A stretch of DNA of 27,719 bases from an uncultured Moraxella sp. (GTDB lineage: Bacteria; Pseudomonadota; Gammaproteobacteria; Pseudomonadales; Moraxellaceae), in assembly GCA_927911235.1 (NCBI GenBank), contig CAKMOY010000091.1, forward strand, positions 1-27,719, in the 5' to 3' direction. This document shows, one piece after another, positions 1-9,360 of this stretch. Both the position numbers and the translations under genes were made by a program. The notes beneath the pieces are model-generated. The model was given only the letters and a program-made list of their open reading frames with translations. It had not been told where the DNA came from and searched no databases. The stretch's first letter is position 1. Every line of letters starts with the position of its first letter.

Positions 1-24
1 AAAAATATCTAAATTTGATTTAAT

Positions 25-57
25 AAAAAGGATACAATCAGTGTCCTTTTTTGTTTT
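25..57 (+). terminator. Rho-independent terminator of a gene upstream of the window
   Basis: An A-rich arm ending GGATAC (26-35) pairs with GTGTCCTTTT (41-50) across a 5-base loop, with one G-T wobble, and is followed by a T-rich tract. This is the standard form of an intrinsic terminator reading rightward. No gene lies to its left inside the window, so it probably ends a + strand gene that is cut off by the window edge. Confidence 0.7.
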
Positions 58-152
58 TCGTTTTTGTTTTAAAAAAAATTAAAAATCGCTTTTTTTTTTC
101 AAAAAAAAATAACATTTTTTTCTATTATTTTTTGTATGTTCGCAAGTGCAAT

Positions 153-170
153 ATGGATTATAATAGGCAA
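153..170 (+). promoter_or_regulatory. Candidate -10 element for the MaoC-like gene
   Basis: A perfect TATAAT lies at 159-164, about 38 bases before the chosen ATG at 203. No convincing -35 hexamer sits at the ideal distance. The region before it (about 60-140) is almost pure A/T with several long homopolymers, which may act as an UP-like element or simply be low-complexity spacer. Confidence 0.4.
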
Positions 171-202
171 GTTTGAAAGCCATTATGTTTATAGGGAAAT
201 CT

Positions 203-1106
203 ATGTCAGACCAACATTTTAATCAATTACCAAAGCCACACACCACCTACGCCAACATTATCAAAAGTTTACTACCGATAAATGACCATGACAAACTTGA
301 TAAAAGTCAACTACCGTCCGCCACTTATAGCGTGGATAGTTTGGTGATTGACCATGATAATTTGACCGATTATCGCAAGATTTGTGGATTTGCCAATAAT
401 AGTTTTGTACCACCGACCTATTTTGCCGTGCTGTCGCAAAGTTTACAGATGAATATGATGGTAAAAGAGCCGTTTCCGTTTGCCATGTTGGGCTTGGTGC
501 ATATTCATAACCGTGTCGTGCAGTACCGCCGTATCCAAGACACAGGTACGTTTAAAATGACGGTCAAATTTGACAATTTGCAAGACCACGACAAAGGCAA
601 GCAGTTTGATTTTGTCACCCATGTTTATGAAAATGATGAACTGGTTTGGGAAGGTACATCTACTTATTTATCACGTCAAAAAAAGCCAAAAACCGCCAAA
701 AAACCAACTGAAATCACGCCAAAACCGACCTTAGACGAAAACGATATGCACCAATTTTGGGAAATCAGCGAAGATATCGGTCGCCGTTATGCCTTTGTTT
801 CAGGCGATTTTAATCTGATTCATTTGCACCCACTTTCCGCCAAAGCCTTTGGTTTTCCCAAAGCCATCGCTCACGGTATGTGGACAAAAGCCAAATGTTT
901 GGCACAGTTGGACGATTTGTCAAAGGCGTTTCGTTGTGATGTAGATTTTAAATTGCCTGTATTTTTGCCCTCTGAAGTGGAATTTATTGCCAAATATGAC
1001 AACAGCGAAAAAAAATATTACCTTCGGTGTGTATGATGTCAATACGCCAAAACCGCACGTATTGGGGCATATTGAAGATTTGACGGCACACAAAATTACA
1101 GATTAA
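203..1106 (+). CDS. MaoC-like (R)-hydratase/dehydratase family protein, frameshifted at an A8 tract
   Basis: The C-terminal half carries the hydratase signature YAFVSGDFNLIHLHP, with the Asp and His expected at the hot-dog-fold active site, followed by AHGMW. MaoC proteins hydrate or dehydrate acyl-thioester intermediates in fatty acid or PHA metabolism; the substrate here is unknown. I chose ATG 203 because AGGGA (193-197) precedes it well; the longer reading from TTG 173 has no such support. The open frame stops at 1036, but removing one A from the A8 run at 1008-1015 continues it through ITFGVYDVNTPKPHVLGHIE to TAA at 1104-1106, giving about 300 residues. The run could be a sequencing error or a phase-variable tract. 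The serine hydrolase gene follows after 30 bases on the same strand. Confidence 0.75.
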
Positions 1107-1136
1107 TGTTTAAAGCTTTAGGAAAGTAACAATTAC

Positions 1137-2456
1137 ATGGATTATCAATACATGGATTATCAAGCAATCAATCAACAACTACAGTCTATTATCAATCAAT
1201 TTGACCTAAACCAAGCAAGTGGTGGCTGTAGTTTAACCATTTTTCATCATGGCAAACCTGTAAGCGAGCTTAATTTTGGCAAAACGCATATCGCTGACGA
1301 AACTAACTGGAACAATCATACCTTATCGCTCAACTATTCCACAGGCAAAGGCGTTTTGGTAACGTTAATTCATATTTTGGTGTCCAACGGTCTGTTAAAT
1401 TATGATGAACCGATTGGTAAATATTGGACAGATTTTTCTCAAAATAGTAAACAAAATATTACCCTTGCTGATGTGTTAAGCCATGAAGCAGGGTTGTTTG
1501 ACATCACGAGCGTAACCGATAATGCCAAAGATGTGCAAGATTGGCAAAACATGCTCAACAAAGTCGCCAAAATGGCGGTCAGCCCAAAAAAATTGGCATT
1601 TGATGAACAAGACAACGAAAACAATGACAAATTTGTCGCTTACAGTGCGTTGGTTTCAGGCTGGGTGTTGGGCGGTCTGATTGAGCAAGTTACCAACATG
1701 ACCTTGCAACAGGCATTAGACAATTATTTGTGCGAACCGCTTGGTATCGTTGGTGAAGTTTATTTTAAATTGAATTTAGAAAAATTAAACAAAATCGCTG
1801 TTGCCAGAACGAGTGGTAAAATTTTAAGCACTCGCACCAAACCTGTGCTAGCCAATGATAGCGAACAAACGTTGGCTTTTTATCAAAGTTTGCCGTGTTA
1901 TGCTTGCTGGCAAAAATTAGTCAATAAAAACAATGACAAGCCATTAACCACACAAGAAATTAACCAACTTTATTTTAATATTCGCAAAATTGACATGGCG
2001 GATTATAAAGCGTCCCTTGTACCAAAACAAAGCCGAGAATTTGATTACTATCAAACCGATACCCTAAAATCACAAATCCCTGCCGCCAATGTGGTCGCAA
2101 GCAGTTTTGCGATGGCAAAAATTTATGCCATGCTTGCCAATGCTGGTGAGATTGACGGTGTTCGGCTAATTGATGAACATTGGTTTGACAAATTTACCGC
2201 CATTCAAAACGCCCAATACGACCGTGTTATGCCTGCGGTGATGAATTGGCGACTGGGCTATCATCGGGTATTTAGCGTGTGCCAAGACGCAGACAATGCC
2301 TTTGGGCATACAGGCTACAACGGCTCTATGGCGTGGTGCGACCCGAGCCGAGATTTGAGCGTTGCCTTTGTGCATAATTATGATGTTACCATGCTGACCG
2401 ATATTCGGCAGTTTATTATTAATGAAACGGTTTTAGATTTATTTGATAAAAAATAA
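1137..2456 (+). CDS. Serine hydrolase of the beta-lactamase (class C)/esterase family
   Basis: The protein has 439 residues. It carries the catalytic SxxK tetrad as STGK at 68-71 in the context NYSTGKG, a YSA triad near 169-171 at the place of the YxN tyrosine, and FGHTGYNG near 390, matching the H/K-T-G box. These three motifs define penicillin-binding-protein-like hydrolases such as EstB-type esterases and LACTB relatives. No signal peptide is visible, so a cytoplasmic esterase or peptidase is more likely than a true antibiotic-hydrolysing enzyme. AGGAAAG lies about a dozen bases before ATG 1137. A second in-frame ATG at 1152 belongs to a short direct repeat, so the exact start is uncertain. 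It is followed after 9 bases by the HIT gene, suggesting co-transcription. Confidence 0.8.
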   Translation: MDYQYMDYQAINQQLQSIINQFDLNQASGGCSLTIFHHGKPVSELNFGKTHIADETNWNNHTLSLNYSTGKGVLVTLIHILVSNGLLNYDEPIGKYWTDFSQNSKQNITLADVLSHEAGLFDITSVTDNAKDVQDWQNMLNKVAKMAVSPKKLAFDEQDNENNDKFVAYSALVSGWVLGGLIEQVTNMTLQQALDNYLCEPLGIVGEVYFKLNLEKLNKIAVARTSGKILSTRTKPVLANDSEQTLAFYQSLPCYACWQKLVNKNNDKPLTTQEINQLYFNIRKIDMADYKASLVPKQSREFDYYQTDTLKSQIPAANVVASSFAMAKIYAMLANAGEIDGVRLIDEHWFDKFTAIQNAQYDRVMPAVMNWRLGYHRVFSVCQDADNAFGHTGYNGSMAWCDPSRDLSVAFVHNYDVTMLTDIRQFIINETVLDLFDKK

Positions 2457-2465
2457 GGAAAAACA

Positions 2466-2882
2466 ATGGCTTACGATAATCAAAATATTTTTGCAAAAAT
2501 CATTCGTGGCGAAATTCCTTGCCACAAAATTTATGAAGACGACAAAACCTTGTCGTTTATGGACATCATGCCGATGGCGACAGGTCATGCGTTGGTAATT
2601 CCAAAATGCGAAGCGGTGGAACTCTCCGATATGCCTGCCGATTATCTGCAAGCGGTTTTTAGCACCGCCCAAAAGGTCATGCAAGCCCAACGCCAAGTAC
2701 TAAATACCGAAGGCATCGTACAAATGCAACTGAACAACGCACAGGCAGGACAATCAGTGTTTCATTATCATGTGCATTTAATCCCAACTCATGTGCATGA
2801 GATTGGCAAACATGAAGACAAAACTGCCAATCATGAAGAGCTTGCTAAACTTGCCGAACAAATCCGTCAAGTGATTGTTTAA
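2466..2882 (+). CDS. HIT family nucleotide hydrolase (histidine triad protein)
   Basis: The 138-residue protein shows the histidine triad HYHVHLIP at 100-107, the HxHxHxx motif of Hint/HIT enzymes that hydrolyse nucleoside phosphoramidates or dinucleotides. The N-terminus (IFAKIIRGEIPCHKIYEDD) is typical of bacterial HinT-like proteins. The start ATG 2466 is preceded by AAGGAAAAACA, a good ribosome binding site. It lies 9 bases after the serine hydrolase and converges on the ModA-like gene, with only 12 bases between the two stop codons and no obvious hairpin there. The family call is firm; the specific substrate cannot be read from sequence. Confidence 0.9.
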   Translation: MAYDNQNIFAKIIRGEIPCHKIYEDDKTLSFMDIMPMATGHALVIPKCEAVELSDMPADYLQAVFSTAQKVMQAQRQVLNTEGIVQMQLNNAQAGQSVFHYHVHLIPTHVHEIGKHEDKTANHEELAKLAEQIRQVIV

Positions 2883-2894
2883 ATCATCATTAAA

Positions 2895-3815
2895 TCAAGA
2901 TTTTTCTTTGCACGCAGGTAACAGACTGGTCTGTTGGCAAATCGGTAAAAACCCTGCGTCATTCAGAATTTCTTGGGCTTTGGTGGATTGTAAATAATCC
3001 ACAAATTTTTGGCTGGCATCGCTTTGTTTTAACACGATGCCATCTTGATAAATGGCAGGATAGCTGTTTTTTGGCAAAACAGCATAAGAATGTTGCTGTG
3101 AAGCACTTTTTACGGTCAATTCACGGCTGTCATTTAGCACTTGTCCTAGACTGACAATCGCAAAATCCGCTTGATTAGCATTTACCATTTCCACACTTTG
3201 TAAAAAATTGTCAATTACTATCAAATTTTGCTCAATGCGTGGGTATAGATTTTGATTGATAAGCCATTCTTTGGTCGCAATGCCGTAGGACAAATTTTCC
3301 ATATCGCCCACCACCACCGAAAACGGCTGATTATCCATCAATAGACCATCAAAAGTCGCTGTCGGACTGCTTGTCATGTCATATTTTTTGCTATATACGA
3401 CCAGCTCGCCTTGCGTATAAGTAAAGGTTTTGCTCGCTTGATTGAGAATCTTGGTGGCAATCTCAAAAGGAACAACTTGATTGTCCGCAAGTACAATATC
3501 ATATCGCTGTCTGTAGTCTTTGACATCGTTTAAAATCACCCGAGATGGGGCAAAGCTATAGGTGATATCAATATTTGGGTTGTCTTCTTTAAACTCACTG
3601 GCGATAATCGGCAAAGCAAATTTGACATTGGGAGCGGCAGCGATGTGCAGATGATATTTTGGTAAATTTTGGGTAAGGTTTTGTGATAATTGTGCAAGCG
3701 GTTTTGGGGTAGAAGTGGTGTCTTTATGGGCGTTATCTTTGGGTTTGGTCGCAGGTTGGCACGCTGTCAAAGCGACCATACCGAGCAACAACCAGCCTTT
3801 TAGATAAACAGACAT
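2895..3815 (-). CDS. ModA-like periplasmic substrate-binding lipoprotein
   Basis: From ATG 3815 the protein starts MSVYLKGWLLLGMVALTAC, a lipoprotein signal peptide with lipobox LTAC and lipidated Cys19. The open frame extends 25 codons upstream, but the signal peptide fixes the start. The mature part follows the ModA pattern of molybdate/tungstate or oxyanion binding proteins: a YDIVLADN segment, a GELVVYSKK segment, a YGIATKEWL segment and a C-terminal QDGIVLKQSD..FVDYLQS segment. Mature length is about 288 residues. No modB or modC permease genes lie next to it, so this is an orphan binding protein or works with a transporter encoded elsewhere. The ligand is an inference from family similarity and could be another oxyanion. 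Confidence 0.75.
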   Translation of the reverse strand: MSVYLKGWLLLGMVALTACQPATKPKDNAHKDTTSTPKPLAQLSQNLTQNLPKYHLHIAAAPNVKFALPIIASEFKEDNPNIDITYSFAPSRVILNDVKDYRQRYDIVLADNQVVPFEIATKILNQASKTFTYTQGELVVYSKKYDMTSSPTATFDGLLMDNQPFSVVVGDMENLSYGIATKEWLINQNLYPRIEQNLIVIDNFLQSVEMVNANQADFAIVSLGQVLNDSRELTVKSASQQHSYAVLPKNSYPAIYQDGIVLKQSDASQKFVDYLQSTKAQEILNDAGFLPICQQTSLLPACKEKS

Positions 3816-4040
3816 AAAAAAACCAAACTTAAATAATGAATTTTGACAACCGCTTTTAAAATAAATTTTACAATAAAAATGCAAAACCACCTTGTAATTG
3901 TTATTATCGTTTTTAGTTTACAATTTTGATTAGAAAAATTATAAAATTGAATAAATGCAATTACTTAGCATTTTTTGTATATGATAATATGAAGTGAATG
4001 GGTTTTATGTAGCAAAATGTAGCAAAATTTTTATGTTTGT

Positions 4041-5081
4041 TTACAAAGTGGATTTAACATGAATACCAAGCTCACTTAACTGCGTATCCAAAATTTGATA
4101 AACACTATCGTTTAACACTGCCACCACGGGCAACACCCAAATTCGTTCGGCAATCTCATGCTGTTGGCACAAAATCCGTAATTTTACTGCATCTTTACTG
4201 GTTACAACGATTGGCAAATTTGGCAAATTATCAAAATCGCTTAGGCTAAATTGATGATGGTCGTTTTTTGGCATTTTGATGACATCAAATCCAAGTTCTG
4301 CCAAACTTTCAAAAAATCGCTGTGGATAGCCAATGCCTGTCATGGCGATGACTTGCTTGGTGGTTTGTGGGGTTAAAAAAATAGAACTTTGTTTGTTAAA
4401 AAAACAATGGCTCAATGTGTTGTTGTTGCAGTTGCATGGTCGGTTTATTAACAAACTGCTGTTTGGTTTTTTCATTAACATGATAAATGACGGCAGTATC
4501 TTCTTGATTTAACCGAGCAATCGGTTCTCGCAAAAAACCAACTGGCAACAATTGTTTATTACCAAAACCACGCATGGTATCCACGACAATCCAGTTTTTA
4601 TCACGGTCTAGGGCATGATGTTGTAAGCCATCGTCCGCCAAAATTAACTGAACGTCATGCTGTTGCAATAACAAATCAATCGCCTGTCCACGATTGGGGC
4701 AGACCGCCATCGGCACGCCTGTGGTCTGCACAATCAGACAAGGCTCATCGCCCACTTGACTGGGCGTTGATGTGGGCGATACAATGGCGGGCATGATACT
4801 GCTATCACCGCCATAACCACGGCTAATCACGCCCACCTTAATGCCTTTTTGTTGTAAATATTGCACCAATGCAATGATAAAAGGCGTTTTGCCACTACCG
4901 CCTACCGTGATGTTACCAATCACGATAACAGGCACGCTTGGATAATATTTTGGCTTAAGCCCATGCTCATACAGTTTTTTATTGAGCCAAATCACCAATC
5001 GATATAGCCAAGCAATCGGCAAAAATAACCACATGCCAAATTCGCTTGTTTTTGCCATGCTTTGATAAAAAACTGTTGCAT
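4041..5081 (-). CDS. lpxK: Tetraacyldisaccharide 4'-kinase LpxK, interrupted by two single-base indels
   Basis: LpxK phosphorylates the 4' position of the lipid A disaccharide at the inner membrane. Visible features are an N-terminal membrane segment (WLFLPIAWLYRLVIWL), the P-loop GNITVGGSGKTPF, SRGYGG, and LADDGLQHH, all LpxK hallmarks. The natural start is ATG 5081, preceded by AAAGGAC and beginning MQQFFIKAWQK. One T appears missing from the T5 run at 5049-5053 (+ strand), so the open frame seems to begin later at 5058. A second break is an extra base in the A7 run at 4398-4404, which stops translation after HIEPLFF; dropping one base continues into NKQSSIFLTPQ and the C-terminal domain to TAA at 4041. 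The repaired length is about 346 residues, normal for the family. It lies 30 bases downstream of putP. Confidence 0.88.
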
Positions 5082-5111
5082 GCGTGTCCTTTTTTTAAAA
5101 TTTTCAAACGG

Positions 5112-6623
5112 TTATTTGGCATTGTTATAGGCTTGATTGGCTTCAATAAAGCGTTTTTCCACGTCATCACTGTTTTTGGTAAACATAGAAACGGCATAAA
5201 TCGCCAAAGTTGCCAAAATAAAGCCCGGAATCATCTCGTACAATTCACTGCCTGTCAAAGGTTTCCAAGCGACAACAGTAATCGCACCGACAATCATACC
5301 TGCCAATGCCCCATGTGCGGTCATTTTTTTCCAAAATAAAGACAAAATCAACACAGGGCCAAACGCCGCACCAAAACCCGCCCACGCATTTGACACAAGG
5401 CTTAACACCTTGCTATCTGGATTATAAGCGATAACAATGGCAATGATAGCAATCAATAACACCATCAAACGACCTATCCACACTAACTCTTTTTGACTGG
5501 CATTGGGACGTAAAAAACCTTTGTAAAAATCTTCGGTAATTGCACTTGAGCAGACCAGCAACTGACAGCTTAAGGTACTCATCACCGCCGCCAAAATTGC
5601 TGACAATACAATGCCAACAATCCAAGGATTAAACAAAATTTGGGATAAAGCGATAAAAATCCGTTCACTATTGACCGCACCTGACGCATCTTTCATTTGG
5701 TCGACCAAGTCTGGGTGCGTGGTAAAATACGCCAAACCAAAATAACCGACCGCCACTGCACCGCCAAGGCACAGCACCATCCACGTCATGCCAATACGGC
5801 GAGCATTGCTAAGCGATTTGACGCTTTCTGCCGCCATAAAACGAGCCAAAATATGTGGCTGTCCAAAATAGCCCAAACCCCACGCCGCCGCCGACAAAAT
5901 ACCGACAAAACTTGTGCCAAACAGCAGACTATCATACTCAATGCCATTGGCTTGGCTTGCGATTGCCAACGCACCGTGAATTTCGTTCATACCGCCTAGA
6001 TTTAAATACACCATCACAGGGGCAAGTAGCAAGGCAAAAATCATCAAACTTGCCTGAATGGTATCCGTCCAACTCACCGCCAAAAACCCACCGATAAAGG
6101 TGTAAATAATGGTCGCTCCAGCCCCAAGCCACAAGGCGGTTACATAATCCATATCCGTAAACAAACTTTCAAACAGCCTTGCACCAGCGACCACGCCTGC
6201 CGCACAATAAATAGTAAAGAAAAACAAAATAATCGCTGCGGTGGCGATTTTCATCAGTTTGTTATTACTGCCAAAACGGTGGTAAAAATACTCAGGCAAA
6301 GTCAAAGCGTTCTGGTTAAATTCGGTAAACACTCGCAAACGCCCAGCGACCAACAACCAGTTAAAATACGCCCCAATCACCAGCCCAATCGCAATCCAAG
6401 ACTGACTTAAACCACTCAAATAAATCGCACTCGGTAGCCCCATCAACAGCCAGCCTGACATATCGGACGCACCTGCCGACATTGCCGTAACAAAGCTACC
6501 AAGACTTCGCCCACCCAAAATATAATCATCAAAATTGCGTGTGGCAAAATACGCCACAAAACCAATGCCAAGCACCATCATCAAATACAGTGCGAAAGTG
6601 ATATACACAGGATTACTAAACAT
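5112..6623 (-). CDS. putP: Sodium/proline symporter PutP
   Basis: The 503-residue protein is a sodium:solute symporter with about 13 membrane helices. Its N-terminal stretch includes [29 protein letters not shown], and [19 protein letters not shown], which closely follow E. coli PutP as I know it. It would import proline with sodium for nutrition or osmoprotection. The start ATG at 6623 has AGGAAAAATT before it, and this site lies inside the end of trmB: the two genes overlap by 8 bases, so translation is probably coupled. lpxK follows 30 bases downstream. The frame is intact across the full family length. Confidence 0.93.
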   Translation of the reverse strand: MFSNPVYITFALYLMMVLGIGFVAYFATRNFDDYILGGRSLGSFVTAMSAGASDMSGWLLMGLPSAIYLSGLSQSWIAIGLVIGAYFNWLLVAGRLRVFTEFNQNALTLPEYFYHRFGSNNKLMKIATAAIILFFFTIYCAAGVVAGARLFESLFTDMDYVTALWLGAGATIIYTFIGGFLAVSWTDTIQASLMIFALLLAPVMVYLNLGGMNEIHGALAIASQANGIEYDSLLFGTSFVGILSAAAWGLGYFGQPHILARFMAAESVKSLSNARRIGMTWMVLCLGGAVAVGYFGLAYFTTHPDLVDQMKDASGAVNSERIFIALSQILFNPWIVGIVLSAILAAVMSTLSCQLLVCSSAITEDFYKGFLRPNASQKELVWIGRLMVLLIAIIAIVIAYNPDSKVLSLVSNAWAGFGAAFGPVLILSLFWKKMTAHGALAGMIVGAITVVAWKPLTGSELYEMIPGFILATLAIYAVSMFTKNSDDVEKRFIEANQAYNNAK

Positions 6624-7485
6624 AATTTTTCCTTTTAAATCTTATGAAATTTTTTTTATACAAAACATCATAAATCGCTCGCCCTTCATCAATCCCTCGT
6701 TTTTCAAACTTGGTCATCGGACGAAAATCAGGTCTTGGCAAAAACTGTCCCTTGCCAGCCACATTGTCAAACCCTGCCAAACTATCCATCACTTCCAGCA
6801 TCCAAAACGCATAATGCTCCCAATCGGTCGCCGAATGAAACAGCCCACCCGTCGTCAACACTCGCTCCACCACCGCCATACGCTCACCGCTGACAAAACG
6901 GCGTTTGTAATGACGCTTTTTTTGCCAAGGGTCTGGAAAATACAACTGCACCGTATCAATATGCTGTGCGGGCAACTGGTTCATCAGCTCAATGGCATCG
7001 CCACTAATCAATTTTAAATTTGTCAAACCTTGCTCACCTGCCAAAAATGCACAGTTACCCAAGCCAGCTTCATGCACTTCAATGCCGACAAAGTTGCGAT
7101 TTGGCTCGGAGGTTGCCATTTCTACCAAACTTGTCCCCATGCCAAAACCGATTTCAAGGGTCAAAGGATTGTTCGGATTGTCAAATAAATTTCGCAAATT
7201 ATCAATTTTGTCAATATTCATATCGCCAATTTCGGATAAATCTTGCACAAAATAACGTGCATAATCGTCCGTCAGCCCCACTTCGGCTTTTTTGCCCATG
7301 TGAGTTTTTCGTTTCATAAAGGTATTGATTTTGCGTAAATGTTCTGGCGTGTGTGTCGCCACGTCCGCCACTTCATCTTTCATCACTTTGATTTTGATTT
7401 TGGCATATTCAATATCATCTTTAATAGATTGTTGAACTTGTGTTGATAAATCAAGGTTTTTTTGGTTAAAATTTGGCATATTCAT
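6616..7485 (-). CDS. trmB: tRNA (guanine-N7-)-methyltransferase TrmB
   Basis: TrmB makes m7G46 in the variable loop of tRNAs using S-adenosylmethionine. The SAM-binding motif [15 protein letters not shown] lies near 110-124 and the family signature [15 protein letters not shown] near 182-196; the C-terminus ends in the usual substrate-binding region ([13 protein letters not shown]). At 289 residues it is longer than the E. coli enzyme because of a roughly 50-residue charged N-terminal extension. A second ATG at 7479 is possible, as no strong ribosome binding site is visible. The stop TAG overlaps the putP start (ATGTTTAG). It is divergent from the DUF2628 gene, with about 90 bases between them. 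Confidence 0.93.
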   Translation of the reverse strand: MNMPNFNQKNLDLSTQVQQSIKDDIEYAKIKIKVMKDEVADVATHTPEHLRKINTFMKRKTHMGKKAEVGLTDDYARYFVQDLSEIGDMNIDKIDNLRNLFDNPNNPLTLEIGFGMGTSLVEMATSEPNRNFVGIEVHEAGLGNCAFLAGEQGLTNLKLISGDAIELMNQLPAQHIDTVQLYFPDPWQKKRHYKRRFVSGERMAVVERVLTTGGLFHSATDWEHYAFWMLEVMDSLAGFDNVAGKGQFLPRPDFRPMTKFEKRGIDEGRAIYDVLYKKNFIRFKRKNYV

Positions 7486-7576
7486 AAAAAAATCTAATCA
7501 TCTTAAAAAAAATTACGCTATTATATGCGATTGTTGTCATAATTAAAATCACTAAAAACGACCAAAAAATTCACTC

Positions 7577-8524
7577 ATGTTATTTATAGAAACCACTTCG
7601 CCACCGCCTTTTTATCAGCCACAGCTTACCGATGCTGAGCGTTTGATGTACGACAAAGCCTTTATTGGCAAGCGTTCACAGGCGTATTATTTAAAGCGTT
7701 TTCAAGATTTTGACAATGCTGGTAGGCTTTCGGCAAAATGGCATTGGGCGGGGTTTTTTATGACATTTTCGTGGCTGTTGTACCGAAAACGCTATTTGGA
7801 CAGCGTGGTGTATTCGGTCGCTGGCTGGTCATTTATTCATCTCAATATCACGATTATTTTGGTGATTTGTGAATTTTTAATTATTACTTCTTTGCCAACA
7901 AATTTACAAATGTTTACTCGTTTTGGTATTGGCATGACAGTTTGGTTATTTTGGGCATTTATGGTCGCTCGTTGGTGCGATGCTTATTATTATCGCACCG
8001 CTCGCCGAGAGATTGCCGATGCGATTGAGATGTACCCAAACGATGTGGAACGCCAATTAAATCATCTGCGTTATGAAGGGCAAGTCAGCCCTGTGGGTAT
8101 GGGGTTGGCGTTTGGCTTTTTTGCCTTTGCATTGATGGTTATTCAAGTGCAGTTTTTGCCGATTTTTGCCAAACAAAAAGCCAACGAAGTATTATTTGAA
8201 ACCCTAGACATCATACAAAATGTGCAAAACCGTGTGGAAAGTATTTATCAAGCGACAGGGCAATGCCCAATTAACACACCGTTTAACGCCAATCATCATA
8301 ATATTCGTTTAACTATTTTGACAACATCGGACAAAATCGCCACCACCAGTCCTTGTATTATCCAAGCCACTGTAGAAAACATTGAATTTCCCAACCGTTG
8401 GCTTAACGGTCAAACCTTGATTATGTACCGTATCAGCAGTGAAAAACAAGACGGTCGCTGGGCTTGTATCACATCGGTAAACAAAAAACAAACGCCCAAA
8501 CAATGTATGATTGCTGAGCGTTGA
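7577..8524 (+). CDS. DUF2628 membrane protein with pilin-like C-terminal region
   Basis: The 315-residue protein begins with a soluble segment, then a WHWAGFFMTFSWLLYRKRY motif typical of DUF2628 proteins, followed by hydrophobic helices at roughly 75-105, 115-135 and 172-195. After the last helix comes a roughly 120-residue tail (from ANEVLFETLDIIQNVQNRVE) with TGQCP and a C-terminal Cys pair (WACITS...KQCMIAER), resembling the globular end of type IV pilins with its disulfide loop. DUF2628 function is unknown; the pilin likeness is my inference from the helix-then-Cys-loop layout. It converges on the DUF1275 gene with 13 bases between stops. Confidence 0.75.
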   Translation: MLFIETTSPPPFYQPQLTDAERLMYDKAFIGKRSQAYYLKRFQDFDNAGRLSAKWHWAGFFMTFSWLLYRKRYLDSVVYSVAGWSFIHLNITIILVICEFLIITSLPTNLQMFTRFGIGMTVWLFWAFMVARWCDAYYYRTARREIADAIEMYPNDVERQLNHLRYEGQVSPVGMGLAFGFFAFALMVIQVQFLPIFAKQKANEVLFETLDIIQNVQNRVESIYQATGQCPINTPFNANHHNIRLTILTTSDKIATTSPCIIQATVENIEFPNRWLNGQTLIMYRISSEKQDGRWACITSVNKKQTPKQCMIAER

Positions 8525-8537
8525 TTTTTAAAATCGT

Positions 8538-9224
8538 TTAAAGGTTGGGTTGTTCATGATGAAATTTTTCCCATTTTAAAAAAATCCAATGGTATAACAT
8601 AGCGGACGAAATCACAATCACAATCGGTAAAATCAACGCCAAATAGCCGATTTTGACATACAAAATCGCCCCTGTAACGCCACCACCACAAAAACAATAC
8701 CAAATCATCGCCTGAAACATGACCATTTTTTTGTCTGTACCACGCCCAGCCAACCAGTTGCCAATTGATGCCCCCATATCAGACGTTAACCCTGTCAAAT
8801 GAGTGGTACGAATCCCTGCTCCACGATAAGTCGCCACCATAGAATTTTGCAATCCGCACGCCATGGTCGCAAAAAAATGCCCCAAAAACGAATGTTGGGT
8901 AAACAGCACCAAACTGATAATTAACAATACCGCTTCAATGCTCAAAGCTGTGCCATAACGCCGTCCTGCTTTAAGATTGGTACTGCCCACGACATAGCCA
9001 CTGATGACCGAGCCAAACAAAAATGACAACAGCACCGCACACACCATCAATAGCATTTTGATGTCTTTGTGGGCGATGGCTGTGGCAAAAAGAGACACAT
9101 TGCCCGTTACGTGCGATGCTGACAGATGGGTAAACCCCACCAAAGCCGTGCTATTAACACAGCCTGCACTGTATGCCAACACGCCACCGCCCACTTTTAT
9201 CCATAACGGAAGTTTTTTTAACAT
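8538..9224 (-). CDS. DUF1275 (YoaK-like) inner membrane protein
   Basis: The 228-residue protein is highly hydrophobic with about six predicted membrane helices. It carries conserved pieces of the DUF1275 family: GCVNSTALVGF followed by HVTGNVS near the N-terminus, GLQNSMVATYRG in the middle, and RTTHLTGLTSDMG after it. Family members are widespread, and their role (possibly transport) is not established. The start ATG 9224 begins MLKKLPLW. The gene is divergent from the nuclease gene and convergent with the DUF2628 gene. The family assignment is confident but the function is unknown. Confidence 0.82.
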   Translation of the reverse strand: MLKKLPLWIKVGGGVLAYSAGCVNSTALVGFTHLSASHVTGNVSLFATAIAHKDIKMLLMVCAVLLSFLFGSVISGYVVGSTNLKAGRRYGTALSIEAVLLIISLVLFTQHSFLGHFFATMACGLQNSMVATYRGAGIRTTHLTGLTSDMGASIGNWLAGRGTDKKMVMFQAMIWYCFCGGGVTGAILYVKIGYLALILPIVIVISSAMLYHWIFLKWEKFHHEQPNL

Positions 9225-9269
9225 GGCAAGACTTACCTACAACAGCGATACCCTAAACGTATAAAAAAT

Positions 9270-9300
9270 TTGTAAAAAATTTCGACACATGATATATAAT
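9270..9300 (+). promoter_or_regulatory. Candidate sigma70 promoter of the nuclease lipoprotein gene
   Basis: TTGTAA at 9270-9275 is followed after 17 bases by TATATA at 9293-9298, with an overlapping TATAAT at 9295-9300 at 19 bases. It lies about 60 bases before the ATG at 9361 and is directed away from the divergent DUF1275 gene. Confidence 0.45.
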
Positions 9301-9360
9301 ATTGATAAAGTTTTCAATGTAAACCAACAACCAAAACCCACAAAAACAACGAGAAATATC

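Noticed and set aside
4390..4410. Programmed ribosomal frameshift in lpxK
   Set aside because: There is no stimulatory hairpin or upstream Shine-Dalgarno-like element that I can see, and many other genes in the window have similar indels, so error is simpler.
4396..5058. A truncated LpxK plus a separate 146-residue protein
   Set aside because: The two frames join at the A7 run 4398-4404 to give a normal-length LpxK, and a further indel near 5049 restores the N-terminus.
5697..5999. Plus-strand open frames opposite putP
   Set aside because: They are antisense shadows with no ribosome binding site and Arg/His/Pro-rich nonsense composition.
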